Positions 24,201 to 31,396 of a stretch of 64,000 nucleotides of DNA are shown in pieces. Source of the DNA: Apostichopus japonicus (taxonomy: Eukaryota; Echinodermata; Holothuroidea; Aspidochirotida; Stichopodidae). A program made the position numbers and the translations under genes. The stretch covers positions 8,040,001 to 8,104,000 of the forward strand of contig NC_092566.1 in the NCBI RefSeq assembly GCF_037975245.1. Direction: 5' to 3'. The notes below the pieces were generated by a model. The model was not told where the DNA came from. It saw only the letters and a program-made list of their open reading frames with translations, and did not search any database. Position 1 is the stretch's first letter, and every line of letters begins with the position of its first letter.

Positions 24201-26076
24201 CTTCACAGATACTGGTCTCTGCATTTCTTTGATAGCCTTCCTTGCAATCACAGACAGGGCTTTCACCTCCAGTGCATTCTTCATTTTCTCCACAGACAGC
24301 TCCCCCACAGTCACCAACTACTTTGATACAGAAATGAAATTGCACAATGCAAAAATATTCAGATCTTTACTTCTGTAATTTTCCGTTATCAACATGTTTG
24401 GCAAGATGTCTAATGTAGCAGTGTTGTCCATGAGAAATAACTTAATCACGAATAAGTTGCCAAAGTGTACAAATAAGTTGCCAATAGCAAGTAGAAATAT
24501 ACCCAACGGGGCTATGAACTAACAAATGTTCAATCATGTAATTTCAATGTTGTTATTGCCCCACCCTCACCAACCCCCTCCCCTACCACCACTCTGTCTA
24601 ACACTACCACTATTTGATACACTATTTATTATAGATTCAGAACTTTCCAAAATGATTACACACAGTCACTTGTGCACATTCTGTTATTTGACCCAGCCAA
24701 ACACATAGACAAAGTTTTTAGGGACTTTTTCTGGCTCCCCCCCACCCACCCTTGGATAACCATGTCTTACTATTAAGGTTATCCGAACAGAATATTTGAT
24801 TGTCAGAGACAATGCAGTAAAATGTCGAAGACTGACCAATATGTACACTGTAGGAGAGACGTGAAGGTTTGGTGAATACGACACCAGCTTTGGGCCAGTA
24901 AAATTGCCCTTTGGTTAAATTGTAGGCCTACCTATATTCTTGTTTTATTTCAGTTTTTTTTAACTCCAAAATGACGGAGGACTACATCAATTTATTCATT
25001 TTACCAATTTTTACGGGTATTGTAGTTAAAATGCAAGCTGAATTTGATGTCAACAACTGGTGTTCCACCGGATGAACACCGAAGCTGTTTTTTGCTCGTT
25101 TTGGTTTTGGTTGAATAGGACAGTCGGACTACCGTTAAAAAAAAAAAATTCCCGGAAAAGCGTGCAAATAAAATTCCAAATGAAAGTACCTGGAGGGACG
25201 CTACTCGGCTTCACCGTTGATAGAGGAGGTACAGTAGAGCCCTCCGTAGACAGAGCCTCATTCTCTATCGTAAGAATCTCTGTCGTGAGAATTGTCGTGA
25301 AATCAGTCGAGTGGTCTGAGATTGTGAAATATGAAGAGTAAAGCAAAAATCAGTGAATGTTTGCCAGTAAATTATTCAGGAGACTACTGATTATTTTTCT
25401 CATCAAATTTACAACTGCAAGTTGCATTCATATCTTCATTCGATGCTTAGGTTTGATTCACCATGTCGATGTGGCCCAGGAAATACAGTAACATCAGAGC
25501 AAATGTTTTTTTATAAACCAACATAAATTAACTGAAACAATGAACTCATTTCAACGACCAAAAATAAGAGGGGGGGGGGGGAGGAACATGTAAATTTGGG
25601 GAGCTTGTGAGTTGGGTATATACTTGTGATGTACAATGCAACATTGCTGATGGACAATGTGTAAGTAAACCTTTCCAAAGTCTTAGTGCCAAGTACTCTA
25701 GGTAGATAGGAAAGTGAATATTAAACATGCACAAGTGTGAAAAGAAAATTGTTGTTTTTCCAGGATTTTTGTCTTTAGGGAGAGGGAGGGAGGGGGAGGG
25801 AGGGAGGGGGGAGGGAGGGGGTTCCCAGTTGGTAAATATCCTGTAGCATAAGTGTCATGGTCCACAAATTTGATTCAATATTTCCTTCTGGCTCTCCATT
25901 CTCAAGATTAATTGCCTGTCCAATCTTTCATGTACAGCAGGAAGCCTACTCTGTGATTTACCTGTTGCAGTTAACGGCAACTCCGTGGTTGACGTCGTCT
26001 CGCATCTTACAACAACGGCAGTAAAGGATAGTAAAACTGGTGATGGAAAAGAAACGAGAATAAAACACATGGACAT
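112..26076 (-). CDS. EGF-repeat type I transmembrane protein, 3' end off window
   Basis: I joined thirteen minus-strand exons by GT-AG sites: 25962-26076, 25190-25315, 24201-24317, 22835-22951, 19775-19891, 15382-15498, 14025-14141, 12668-12784, 11305-11421, 10036-10152, 2860-2976, 1109-1412 and 112-211. Every junction upstream of the transmembrane exon is phase 1, the class typical of shuffled extracellular modules, and the joined frame stays open for 566 codons. The order is signal peptide, Ser/Thr-rich segment, nine six-cysteine EGF domains, Pro/Thr/Ser stalk, one transmembrane helix, and a cytoplasmic tail with NPIY. It is probably a cell-surface adhesion or receptor-like protein. I do not recognise a named orthologue and assign no ligand. 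Exon 112-211 ends in a good donor (AAG/GTAAAA on the minus strand), so the tail continues to the left of base 1. How many EGF exons are used in a mature transcript cannot be known from DNA. Confidence 0.8.
212..1108 (-). other. Intron between stalk/TM exon and tail exon
   Basis: No exon or repeat was recognised here. Short frames such as 456-647 show no domain and no splice support. Confidence 0.6.
1109..1412 (-). CDS. Stalk and transmembrane exon
   Basis: The exon encodes a mucin-like stalk rich in Thr, Pro, Gly and Ser (repeats of GPGSTQ), then a hydrophobic helix starting AIVGLFIFLVATCLVFVAIY and a basic stop-transfer LVRR. A TGA follows immediately if the donor GAG/GTGAGC is not used. 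Using the donor joins in frame to 112-211, so I prefer splicing. Readthrough into the intron would give a form with almost no tail. Confidence 0.75.
1413..2859 (-). other. Intron between EGF exon 9 and stalk/TM exon
   Basis: No coding exon was recognised on the minus strand. Plus-strand frames at 1505-1897 and 1969-2184 have no recognisable domain and lie wholly in the intron. Confidence 0.55.
2860..2976 (-). CDS. EGF exon 9 (membrane-proximal)
   Basis: 117-nt phase 1-1 exon between CTTTATAG and CAGG/GTAAGT. It encodes an EGF-like domain beginning RTCNNSCTATNQIC with a CTCQDGY motif before the last cysteine. It contains two N-x-S/T sequons (NNS and NCT). Confidence 0.75.
4500..6480. repeat. 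Diverging minisatellite, roughly 110-120-bp units
   Basis: Units contain GATGGCTACCTCACCCGAT, a CACTTCATTGCTTGT segment, an ATTCAATTAGGATTCATGG segment and GAGAGGATATTTTGTGTGAGG. Copies from about 4500 to 5140 are close; from there to about 6480 they become progressively degenerate but keep CATTGCTTG, CATCTAAGCAGG and GAGGTAC words. The array lies in the intron between EGF exons 8 and 9 of the minus-strand gene. Frames at 4568-4906 are repeat artefacts. Confidence 0.85.
6850..7095. repeat. (TATG)n / (TATA)n microsatellite
   Basis: Mixed TATG and TATA tetranucleotide repeats with GGGTGTACATA interruptions. The purest (TATG)n tract is at about 6978-7070. Long frames here on both strands are repeat artefacts. 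The tract directly abuts the Penelope element. Confidence 0.95.
7131..7499 (-). repeat. Inverted arm of the Penelope element
   Basis: This 369-bp segment is the reverse complement of 8072-8440, covering the ORF end and 3' region of the same element. Head-to-head 5' partial copies are a known product of Penelope insertion. The extra 34 bp to the left (7097-7130) may be element sequence missing from the right arm. TA-rich microsatellite flanks both sides and obscures any target duplication. Confidence 0.9.
7204..7244 (-). ncRNA. Hammerhead ribozyme motif, inverted copy
   Basis: This is the same 41-nt hammerhead sequence on the minus strand, within the inverted Penelope arm, with core and stems identical to 8327-8367. 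The two motifs face outward in opposite directions about 1.1 kb apart. Confidence 0.75.
7500..8191 (+). pseudogene. Penelope ORF fragment, GIY-YIG endonuclease
   Basis: About 230 codons remain of a protein normally several times longer. The frame is uninterrupted and both halves of the GIY-YIG motif and the following Arg (SRFRLRF) are present, so the copy may be fairly young. Without the reverse transcriptase it cannot move on its own. Confidence 0.85.
8327..8367 (+). ncRNA. Hammerhead ribozyme motif (Penelope 3' region)
   Basis: The sequence reads stem I TATTG, core CTGACGA (8332-8338), stem II GGTCCC/GGGACC with an AGG loop, core GAA, a very short self-complementary stem III (AATT), then C and the returning stem I strand CAATA. 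Predicted cleavage is after C8362. Penelope elements are known to carry hammerheads with minimal stem III, which are thought to work better as dimers. I matched the core by eye; activity is untested. Confidence 0.75.
8450..10035 (-). other. Intron sequence right of the Penelope element
   Basis: AT-rich sequence with no gene or repeat that I could identify. A purine-rich stretch lies at 8995-9070. It is the right half of the long intron between EGF exons 8 and 9. Confidence 0.55.
10036..10152 (-). CDS. EGF exon 8 (outside array)
   Basis: 117-nt phase 1-1 exon between TTGTTGCAG and GAGG/GTAAGT. It encodes a distinct EGF-like domain beginning TTCSNHQCGEHGIC, with six cysteines. Its length equals the array exons but its sequence does not, so it is an older paralogous module. 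Confidence 0.75.
11305..11421 (-). CDS. EGF exon 7 (array unit 1)
   Basis: 117-nt phase 1-1 EGF exon with NPVCNC and NAETS. It is the last array copy in transcript order. The flanking unit matches units 2 and 3 closely over more than 1 kb. Confidence 0.8.
12668..12784 (-). CDS. EGF exon 6 (array unit 2)
   Basis: 117-nt phase 1-1 EGF exon with the same encoded domain as 14025-14141, including the NETTN sequon. Both splice sites are intact. Confidence 0.8.
14025..14141 (-). CDS. EGF exon 5 (array unit 3)
   Basis: 117-nt phase 1-1 EGF exon encoding SPVCDC and NETTN. Its protein sequence is identical to that of the next exon at 12668-12784, and the surrounding 1,357-bp units are nearly identical, so this pair is the youngest duplication in the array. 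Confidence 0.8.
15382..15498 (-). CDS. EGF exon 4 (array unit 4)
   Basis: 117-nt phase 1-1 EGF exon with CGDNEEC and an Ile after the third cysteine, plus NPVCNC and NAETS. The 3.1-kb satellite block is inserted 35 bases upstream of its acceptor, so the intron polypyrimidine and branch context differs from the other units. Confidence 0.8.
15534..18613. mobile_element. 3.1-kb insertion carrying GGTCA-rich satellite
   Basis: Comparison with the other array units, which read GATGCAAAAATG at this point, defines a 3,080-bp insert. Both ends carry GGTTCCTTGCTT in inverted orientation (near 15553 and at the right edge), and the right end folds as a GGTTCCTT/AAGGAACC hairpin. The interior is mostly a roughly 400-bp satellite rich in TGACCT/AGGTCA words, followed by a (CA)n(CATA)n tract at 18518-18572. 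No protein-coding frame was recognised. A non-autonomous transposon is likely, but the class is unclear; at most a 2-bp target duplication (AA) is visible. Confidence 0.6.
15800..18400. repeat. Satellite of about 400-bp units with AGGTCA half-sites
   Basis: The segment TGACCTTTGGTGACCT, a TGCAACTTGTCC segment, and an AGGTCA cluster followed by AGATGCGGGTCGAC recur. Well-preserved copies of the AGGTCA cluster lie near 16354, 16754, 17153 and 18110. Edges are diverged. Each cluster reads AGGTCA-5 nt-AGGTCA-1 nt-GGGTCA. Confidence 0.75.
19775..19891 (-). CDS. EGF exon 3 (array unit 5), most diverged array copy
   Basis: 117-nt phase 1-1 EGF exon with all six cysteines kept, but with two changes seen nowhere else in the array: CVENEKC in place of CGENEEC. 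The flanking intron unit holds the 1.7-kb hAT-type insertion. Splice sites (TAG acceptor, GAAG/GTAAG donor) are intact. Confidence 0.75.
20122..21820. mobile_element. hAT-type non-autonomous DNA transposon
   Basis: The ends are inverted repeats TAGTGTTCAACCGATTA and TAATCGGTTCAACACTA (one mismatch), flanked by a perfect 8-bp direct repeat GTTATTGC at 20114-20121 and 21821-21828. Sister array units carry the uninterrupted site GTTATTGCCCC. The 8-bp duplication and TAGNG-type terminus are hAT hallmarks. AATCGG words are repeated just inside both ends, as expected for transposase-binding subterminal repeats. No transposase frame is present in the 1,699 bp. Confidence 0.9.
22835..22951 (-). CDS. 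EGF exon 2 (array unit 6)
   Basis: 117-nt phase 1-1 EGF exon. It carries the SPVCDC and NETTS variants. The NET triplet makes an N-glycosylation sequon that the NAE version lacks. Confidence 0.8.
24201..24317 (-). CDS. EGF exon 1 (array unit 7)
   Basis: This 117-nt phase 1-1 exon encodes one EGF-like domain with the six-cysteine spacing C-x4-C-x5-C-x7-C-x1-C-x11-C. The variant combination here is SPVCDC with NAETS. It is the 5'-most copy in transcript order. Confidence 0.8.
24820..25150. repeat. Dispersed repeat copy A (related to 59810-60080)
   Basis: This block contains ATATGTACACT followed by GAGAGA and GTGAATA words, then TGATGTCAACAACT and GGACTACCGT. The same words occur in the same order at about 59837-60065 with substitutions. 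It is an unnamed interspersed repeat in the intron after exon 2. Confidence 0.5.
25190..25315 (-). CDS. Exon 2: Ser/Thr-rich extracellular segment
   Basis: This is a 126-nt phase 1-1 exon between acceptor ATCTCAG and donor CCAG/GTACTT on the minus strand. It encodes 42 residues rich in Thr and Ser (for example ILTTEILTIENEALSTEG), with no cysteine. The composition suggests an O-glycosylated spacer between the signal peptide and the EGF domains. Confidence 0.65.
25563..25820. repeat. G-run and (GGGA)n tract
   Basis: A G12 run lies near 25570 and a GGGAGGGAGGG-type purine tract at 25776-25820, in intron 1 of the EGF gene. Such tracts can form G-quadruplexes, but no function is implied. Confidence 0.7.
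25962..26076 (-). CDS. Exon 1: signal peptide
   Basis: The ATG at 26076 opens a 38-codon frame with a hydrophobic core (CFILVSFPSPVLLSFTAVVV) followed by a Thr/Ser-rich stretch, then a donor in phase 1 (ACA G/GTAAAT). This is the expected layout of a secretory signal peptide exon. A second Met two codons downstream could also serve as start. No 5' UTR exon or TATA box was identified upstream. Confidence 0.7.
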
Positions 26077-26329
26077 AAAACTTTACACAAAGGTTACCGA
26101 TCATGTTAATACAGGTCTGCAATTTCTTTCGGGAGTCCTAAGCATCAAAGAAGTTATTACTGATGGAATCTTCATTGGTTTTCATAGGGAATGGACAGTA
26201 CCACTGTACACAAAATTCCAGAACGGTTAAGTCCATAAACCCAGAGACTCATTTCACTCTGTTTGCTTGATTTAATTGAGCTACTGAGTTCAGCCTGAAC
26301 TACATTGGTTGGCAAAAAAGTGAGTAACA

Positions 26330-27110
26330 ATTGTAAAATTACAGTATGCCACAAGATCCTGAGAATATACAACCTACAGAGTCACTCTCTGCTACAGTAC
26401 AGTCATGTGATCAATTGACTGTACATTTTCTGTAGAAAGGGACAGCTCCACAATGTACAGTAGTTCTAGAGAAATCATTTTCAAGCATGTACTATTTTGA
26501 TCAGCTAACAGTGAGCAACAATTGAAACATAGCATGACACACCATAATTAATACTCAACATAGTGAGAAAATGCAACCTTCCGAGAAGCTATAGAATATG
26601 TAGTCATGTGACTCATATACTGTAGAAATGGATAGTGGCTTCTACAGAAAAATAGTTCAATGTACTACTTTGGTCAACAGAATGTGAGCAATAATACTGC
26701 TTTAAACATGACACCAAGATGCCACAACATCCTGAGAAGATGACAAGCAACAGTACACTATATTATGTCATGTGACTCCCATACAGTATTGTACAGAGGG
26801 ACAGTCAGACTGGTTCTACCGAAATAATTAAATGCACCACTTTGGTCAATATAATGTGGAGCAACAATAACTTAGCAAGAAAACACCATGATAACAACAC
26901 AACATCCTGAGAATCTGCATACAACAGTACACTACACTATGGTCATGTGATTCATACAGAGACCTGTACTGAACAAAGGGACAGACACAGATGGGTTTAT
27001 GATACTGAAGGAGAGTGTAAGGTGAATAGTTCAGGTCACAACTTAGGATCAACTTGAACCAACTTCACTTCAATAATGCTATCTGCATCGTTATCATGTG
27101 ACTAAGGGAG
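26330..27110. repeat. Five diverged repeats, each with TCATGTGA
   Basis: Loosely repeated units share CATCCTGAGAA, a TACAGT segment and GGGACAG words. Each includes TCATGTGA, at 26403, 26604, 26768, 26943 and 27094. Spacing is about 150-200 bp. The block lies 0.3-1 kb upstream of the signal-peptide exon of the minus-strand EGF gene. Confidence 0.65.
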
Positions 27111-30100
27111 AATGTAAACAACCAACTCACGACTGTTTACTCGTTTGGTCAATCAACAGCTCAAGTTAAACTGAAATAGCTGAAATCTAGTTTGATACTT
27201 TTGCAAGGGGTCATGGCCTTATTTGTAAATTTGTCCTTTTTGCTAATTTTTGCTATTCAATTCAAAAGCTAATCCATATATGCTGTTACCAAGAGACAAG
27301 GCAAAAACGACACAAAAAAAGGACTTTGGATAGAGAAGCACAAAACACTGTATGGTAAAGGAACACATAAAGTTACTTCAATATATACATCAGAGATCTG
27401 CACAACAGATACACACATGTACAATACCTGGGTACTAGGAATTAGCCTATTCATATTATTGTACTGTTTGTGGGTATAGGCTAATTTCAAAAGTACTGAC
27501 AATGAGTTCATTGAAAATCCAAGCAGAACGGTGAACAAAAGTACTTTTAGCAGATTGCAGGTCATCACTTTTGAAATCTTATTTTTTATTTTTTTTTTCG
27601 CTTTGCTTCATTTAACCCTTTATCTATACCTTCTAGTGAATCATATCAGTAGAAATAATTAACTCTTCGTCAATAAATTCAATAAGTCCTGACTCCTGAA
27701 GAACGCAATTATATAATCACCATGCCGACAAAGTCCCAAAAGCAGATATGGACAAAGAATTTTGCAATTTGGAAATAGAACTCTCATGCTTGGCTGTCGT
27801 GCTTGGGTTCTTTTATGGGTCACTTTTGTTGAAAATTCGAAATGTTATTGTCTTTAAAGTTTATTTCAATACCTGCATGTTCAAACTAATATTTGCGATG
27901 ACACAGTTGGTACAGTACTGGGAAGACAGTGTGTCCTGTTACCTTAAATGATTTCCTTCACTTTGTCAAAACACTTTTCCAAAAGTCTTCAAAATTGATC
28001 CTGTTCAATACAGGTACTGTTTCAAATCCAGTCAAACTGCAACATATCATACTGTACAAAATAAGGATTTATATTATGAGAGAATTCAATAATACTTCTG
28101 TCAACTTAGCAACCAATATTGGGAGAATTAAACACCATGCTAGATGGTGGCACCCACCCTGTGAAATGTGTATATATACCAAGAGAAACACAAAGTTCTG
28201 TGATGTGGCTATTGTCAACAGTTAAATACAAATGATCGTGTACTGTACATGGTGTGCAGTGTAGGCAGACTTGCACTTGTACTCTGTACTCATGCTGTTG
28301 TACTCGAAAAACAGCATGAGTACAGAGTACAGCTGGTATGTATGTACAATGCACTGAGTACGAGAACTTAGCTCTGAGTACGAGAACTTAGCTCTGAGTA
28401 AGAGCACAATACTCTAAGCAAAAGTATGTGTACAAAATTCATTTCCACCGATAATGAAAATGTCTCATGTACAAGTAAAAAATTTAAACACATCCAAGGT
28501 CAAGAACAGGTAATGACACTATGCTAGAATATGAGTACGAGTGAGGAGTCACTGCATACCTGTCTGCTTTAAGGTATATTGGTTTGAAGCATGGACAAGG
28601 TTTTTATGGACAAATCATACTTGGTAAGCCTCTGGGTATAACTCAACATAGTGAATTGCTCATCAAAATGAAATTTTTGAAAGCCTGGAGCTCCATATTG
28701 TGCATACACAGATTACATGGCCTATGTGTTGTTAACTATGAAGTTACAGTACATGTATATTTTATACAACTGTGTAAAAATAAAAAGACAACAATGACAT
28801 GGTTTACAGCAGGTCAAAGAAAGTGCATAAGAAGACTGGAGAGAAGTTACTGTACTGTGAGAGAGGAGTGAAGTAAATAGATGCAAAGCAAAGTCTTCAC
28901 TATGAAGAAGATCAACATTTTCAGAACGAGTTGTGGGCAAAATGAAAATTATTCTTACAAGCAAGGCACAAACTACGTCTAGTATCCATCTTGAATGACA
29001 GGAATGGTATCTTCATTCAGCCTCCTGTCTTATCTCTTCAAGAATCAACTCAGCTGCCTAAAAAGTAATTGGAAAACAGATCTATGGATGATAAACCTTG
29101 GACTACCTGTGAACAGGAAACAAAAGAAAAAGGACAACTACTAAATAAGCATGAGAAGTAAATGATAAATCTGTGTTGGACTTAAAATTGGAAAGAAAAA
29201 AAACAGTAGCTACAAAGATAGTACACAGAAAGAAAAAATATTATACAGTTTCTTTTAATATTTTTGATGTTAAGGGTGACTCTTCAGTCCACCAGAATCT
29301 GAGGAAATTTATAAACTTTTTTGGCAAAATGAAATTTATGGAGTGAACAGACACTGACACATTCATCAATGAATCTGGTCAATCTAAATGAAATGTATTG
29401 CAATGGCAAAAACAAATTAGTCTACTGTACAACATGGAGACAACCACTGTACAGTATATATCCCATATTCATGATACTGACATAAACGCTACTTCTTGCC
29501 CAATCCCTCCGTATTTGAATTTTACAATCTCAAGTTCACAAATAGGTGGCAAGGACTATTAACAGTTCAGTGCGCTGTGTGCTACCTTTGAAGGACACAA
29601 ACCAAACACAAGTAAATACATCTGCAGGACTCGGAAAGTAATTGTTCAATTCTTGATGGGAGACAATAAACTGTTTGAAATTTAATAAATGATTGCCCTT
29701 TTCTATTGCTATGTTAATATGTATCCATACAATTTTAACCAAGACCACTACAAGTTTAGAGCTAAGTTGACAGTCAGGTACTGGAGAGCCACAGTGAACC
29801 ATGAAACATTGGTACAATAAGTACTGACATGTATGATGTCAAAGATGCTAGCAAAGACAACAGTGAGAAAAAAATTACTTTTAAACAAACAGATCTAGAT
29901 ATTAAAGACTGAACGACTTCTGAAAAATATTCTGATATTGAATCCTGAGATTATTACTGACACAAATTCCTGAACGAAAGTGAAGAGTACATACTTACAG
30001 ACCTATATATCAGATTTGTCAGTAAATCAGTGAAGGTTTAATGGTACAGTATCAAAAGTTATGATTGGTTTTGATAATGTGAAACAAGAGTCATGAAGTG

Positions 30101-31396
30101 ATATTTGACGTGATGTGAAATCCTGGCATTGTATGAGTCTCTGAGAAAAAGGCCTATTGAACATTGTAAGCTCATCGATTAAAGACGGCTGGACTACTTA
30201 GTCTAACATAGACACCATTTGATGATTTGGTTGTCTTTAAAATGGAATGCGTAATACGGCCTTCAGATGGAAAAGCTCAATTTACTGTACATAAATGTGC
30301 ACAGTACAGTCTGACGTTGATCATGTAATTTATGATCTCTACTATACATCTGTATCATCTTTCTAATACAGTACAGGACTTATCAAACTAAACTTCATTC
30401 CGTTCTGTGCCCGAAGATCTATTATTTGTTATTTCACTTCAAGGAATAAACAGTTATGCTCTCAACTTTCATCAAGCAACTGGGTGTAATAAAAGAATGT
30501 GTCTTATTGTTATTCCTGACCAAAACACTAGTATTGTTACTACGATTTGTCTGGTTACTTGGCTAATACAAAATGAGGGATGGTCACATGTACTCCAACA
30601 GTGTTGAAACTGTTTCCTGCTTAATCACTCTCCAATGGGAAGTAACTTGCATAAAATTAAAACAGTGGGGCAGAATAATGTACATTGTTGTCCATGTGGA
30701 AGCAAGCAAATAGCCACGATAAGTAAACTTACTAACGAATGGTTGGTCCTACTAGTACTAGGCCTAGGCCTAGGCTAAAATAAAAAAGTTACAGGTGATG
30801 GGCAAACAATAACACTTATGATAAGAAATCACAATGTCCGCAGTAATATCGAATTAGATATTACCAAAGTAACACCTAGGCTAAATTTTGTTTCGGCCAA
30901 AGTTCGATTTCGCGTTGTAATTGTAGGCTAAGCCTAGTCCTACACTAAATTTAACTAGCCTAGCACTAACTAACACTATAGAACAGTACTACTGGCCAAA
31001 GCCTGTCATACCTTGTTTAGGCACTTCAAAGTAAGCGTAAACATGTTATCACTATCGTGAGTTAAATACCTAGTCATTCTAAGAACGAAATGTGGCAATG
31101 GGCCGACATATTTACAAATACGGTACAAGACCTTACCTTTTCGTAATTACGCGACGTAACTTACTGTAGTAATATCACACTAATCGCCTAGGCTAGTCAA
31201 TATGATCGTTCGCACTGCAATGTACGTAATAACCGTATGATGTACATAATCTCTCAGTACATACGACCATTCAATTTTAGATATGTTATTGATATTGATT
31301 ATAACGTCGTCATCATTTGCACATGCGTATTATGCTCGGCTGCCTACACTGTAATGCAAATATTTACAAATAATCGTCCCGACCGGTAAAACTGCC
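27110..31396. other. Intergenic region, no gene recognised
   Basis: No splice-supported exon or known domain was found. Notable items are a 21-bp perfect hairpin at 28279-28330, a tandem GAGTACGAGAACTTAGCTCT duplication at about 28357-28396, and AT-rich sequence with CCTAGGCCTAGGCTA palindromic words near 30762. The proximal promoter of the C2orf68 homologue should lie at the right end. Confidence 0.5.
28279..28330. repeat. 21-bp perfect inverted repeat (hairpin)
   Basis: GTACTCTGTACTCATGCTG plus TT at 28279-28299 is exactly complementary to 28310-28330, with a 10-nt loop. Related TACTC words surround it. Confidence 0.85.

Larger units (their letters stand above)
10555..24830. repeat. Tandem array of seven 1.36-kb EGF exon-intron units
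   Basis: A unit of about 1,357 bp, beginning near TAATGATCCACTTTTT and containing one EGF exon, a G-tract, and a C-rich CCCCACCCTCACC segment, repeats seven times. Unit starts are near 10555, 11911, 13275, 14635, 19080, 22088 and 23450. Exon spacings are 1,363, 1,357, 1,357, 4,393, 3,060 and 1,366 bp; the two long spacings are explained by insertions at 15534-18613 and 20122-21820. The plus-strand 81-codon frames at 13380 and 14737 are part of this unit and are interrupted in other copies. Confidence 0.9.

Noticed and set aside
25060-25341. 93-codon plus-strand frame opposite the Ser/Thr exon
   Set aside because: It is the antisense shadow of the minus-strand exon at 25190-25315, whose splice sites and phase fit the gene.
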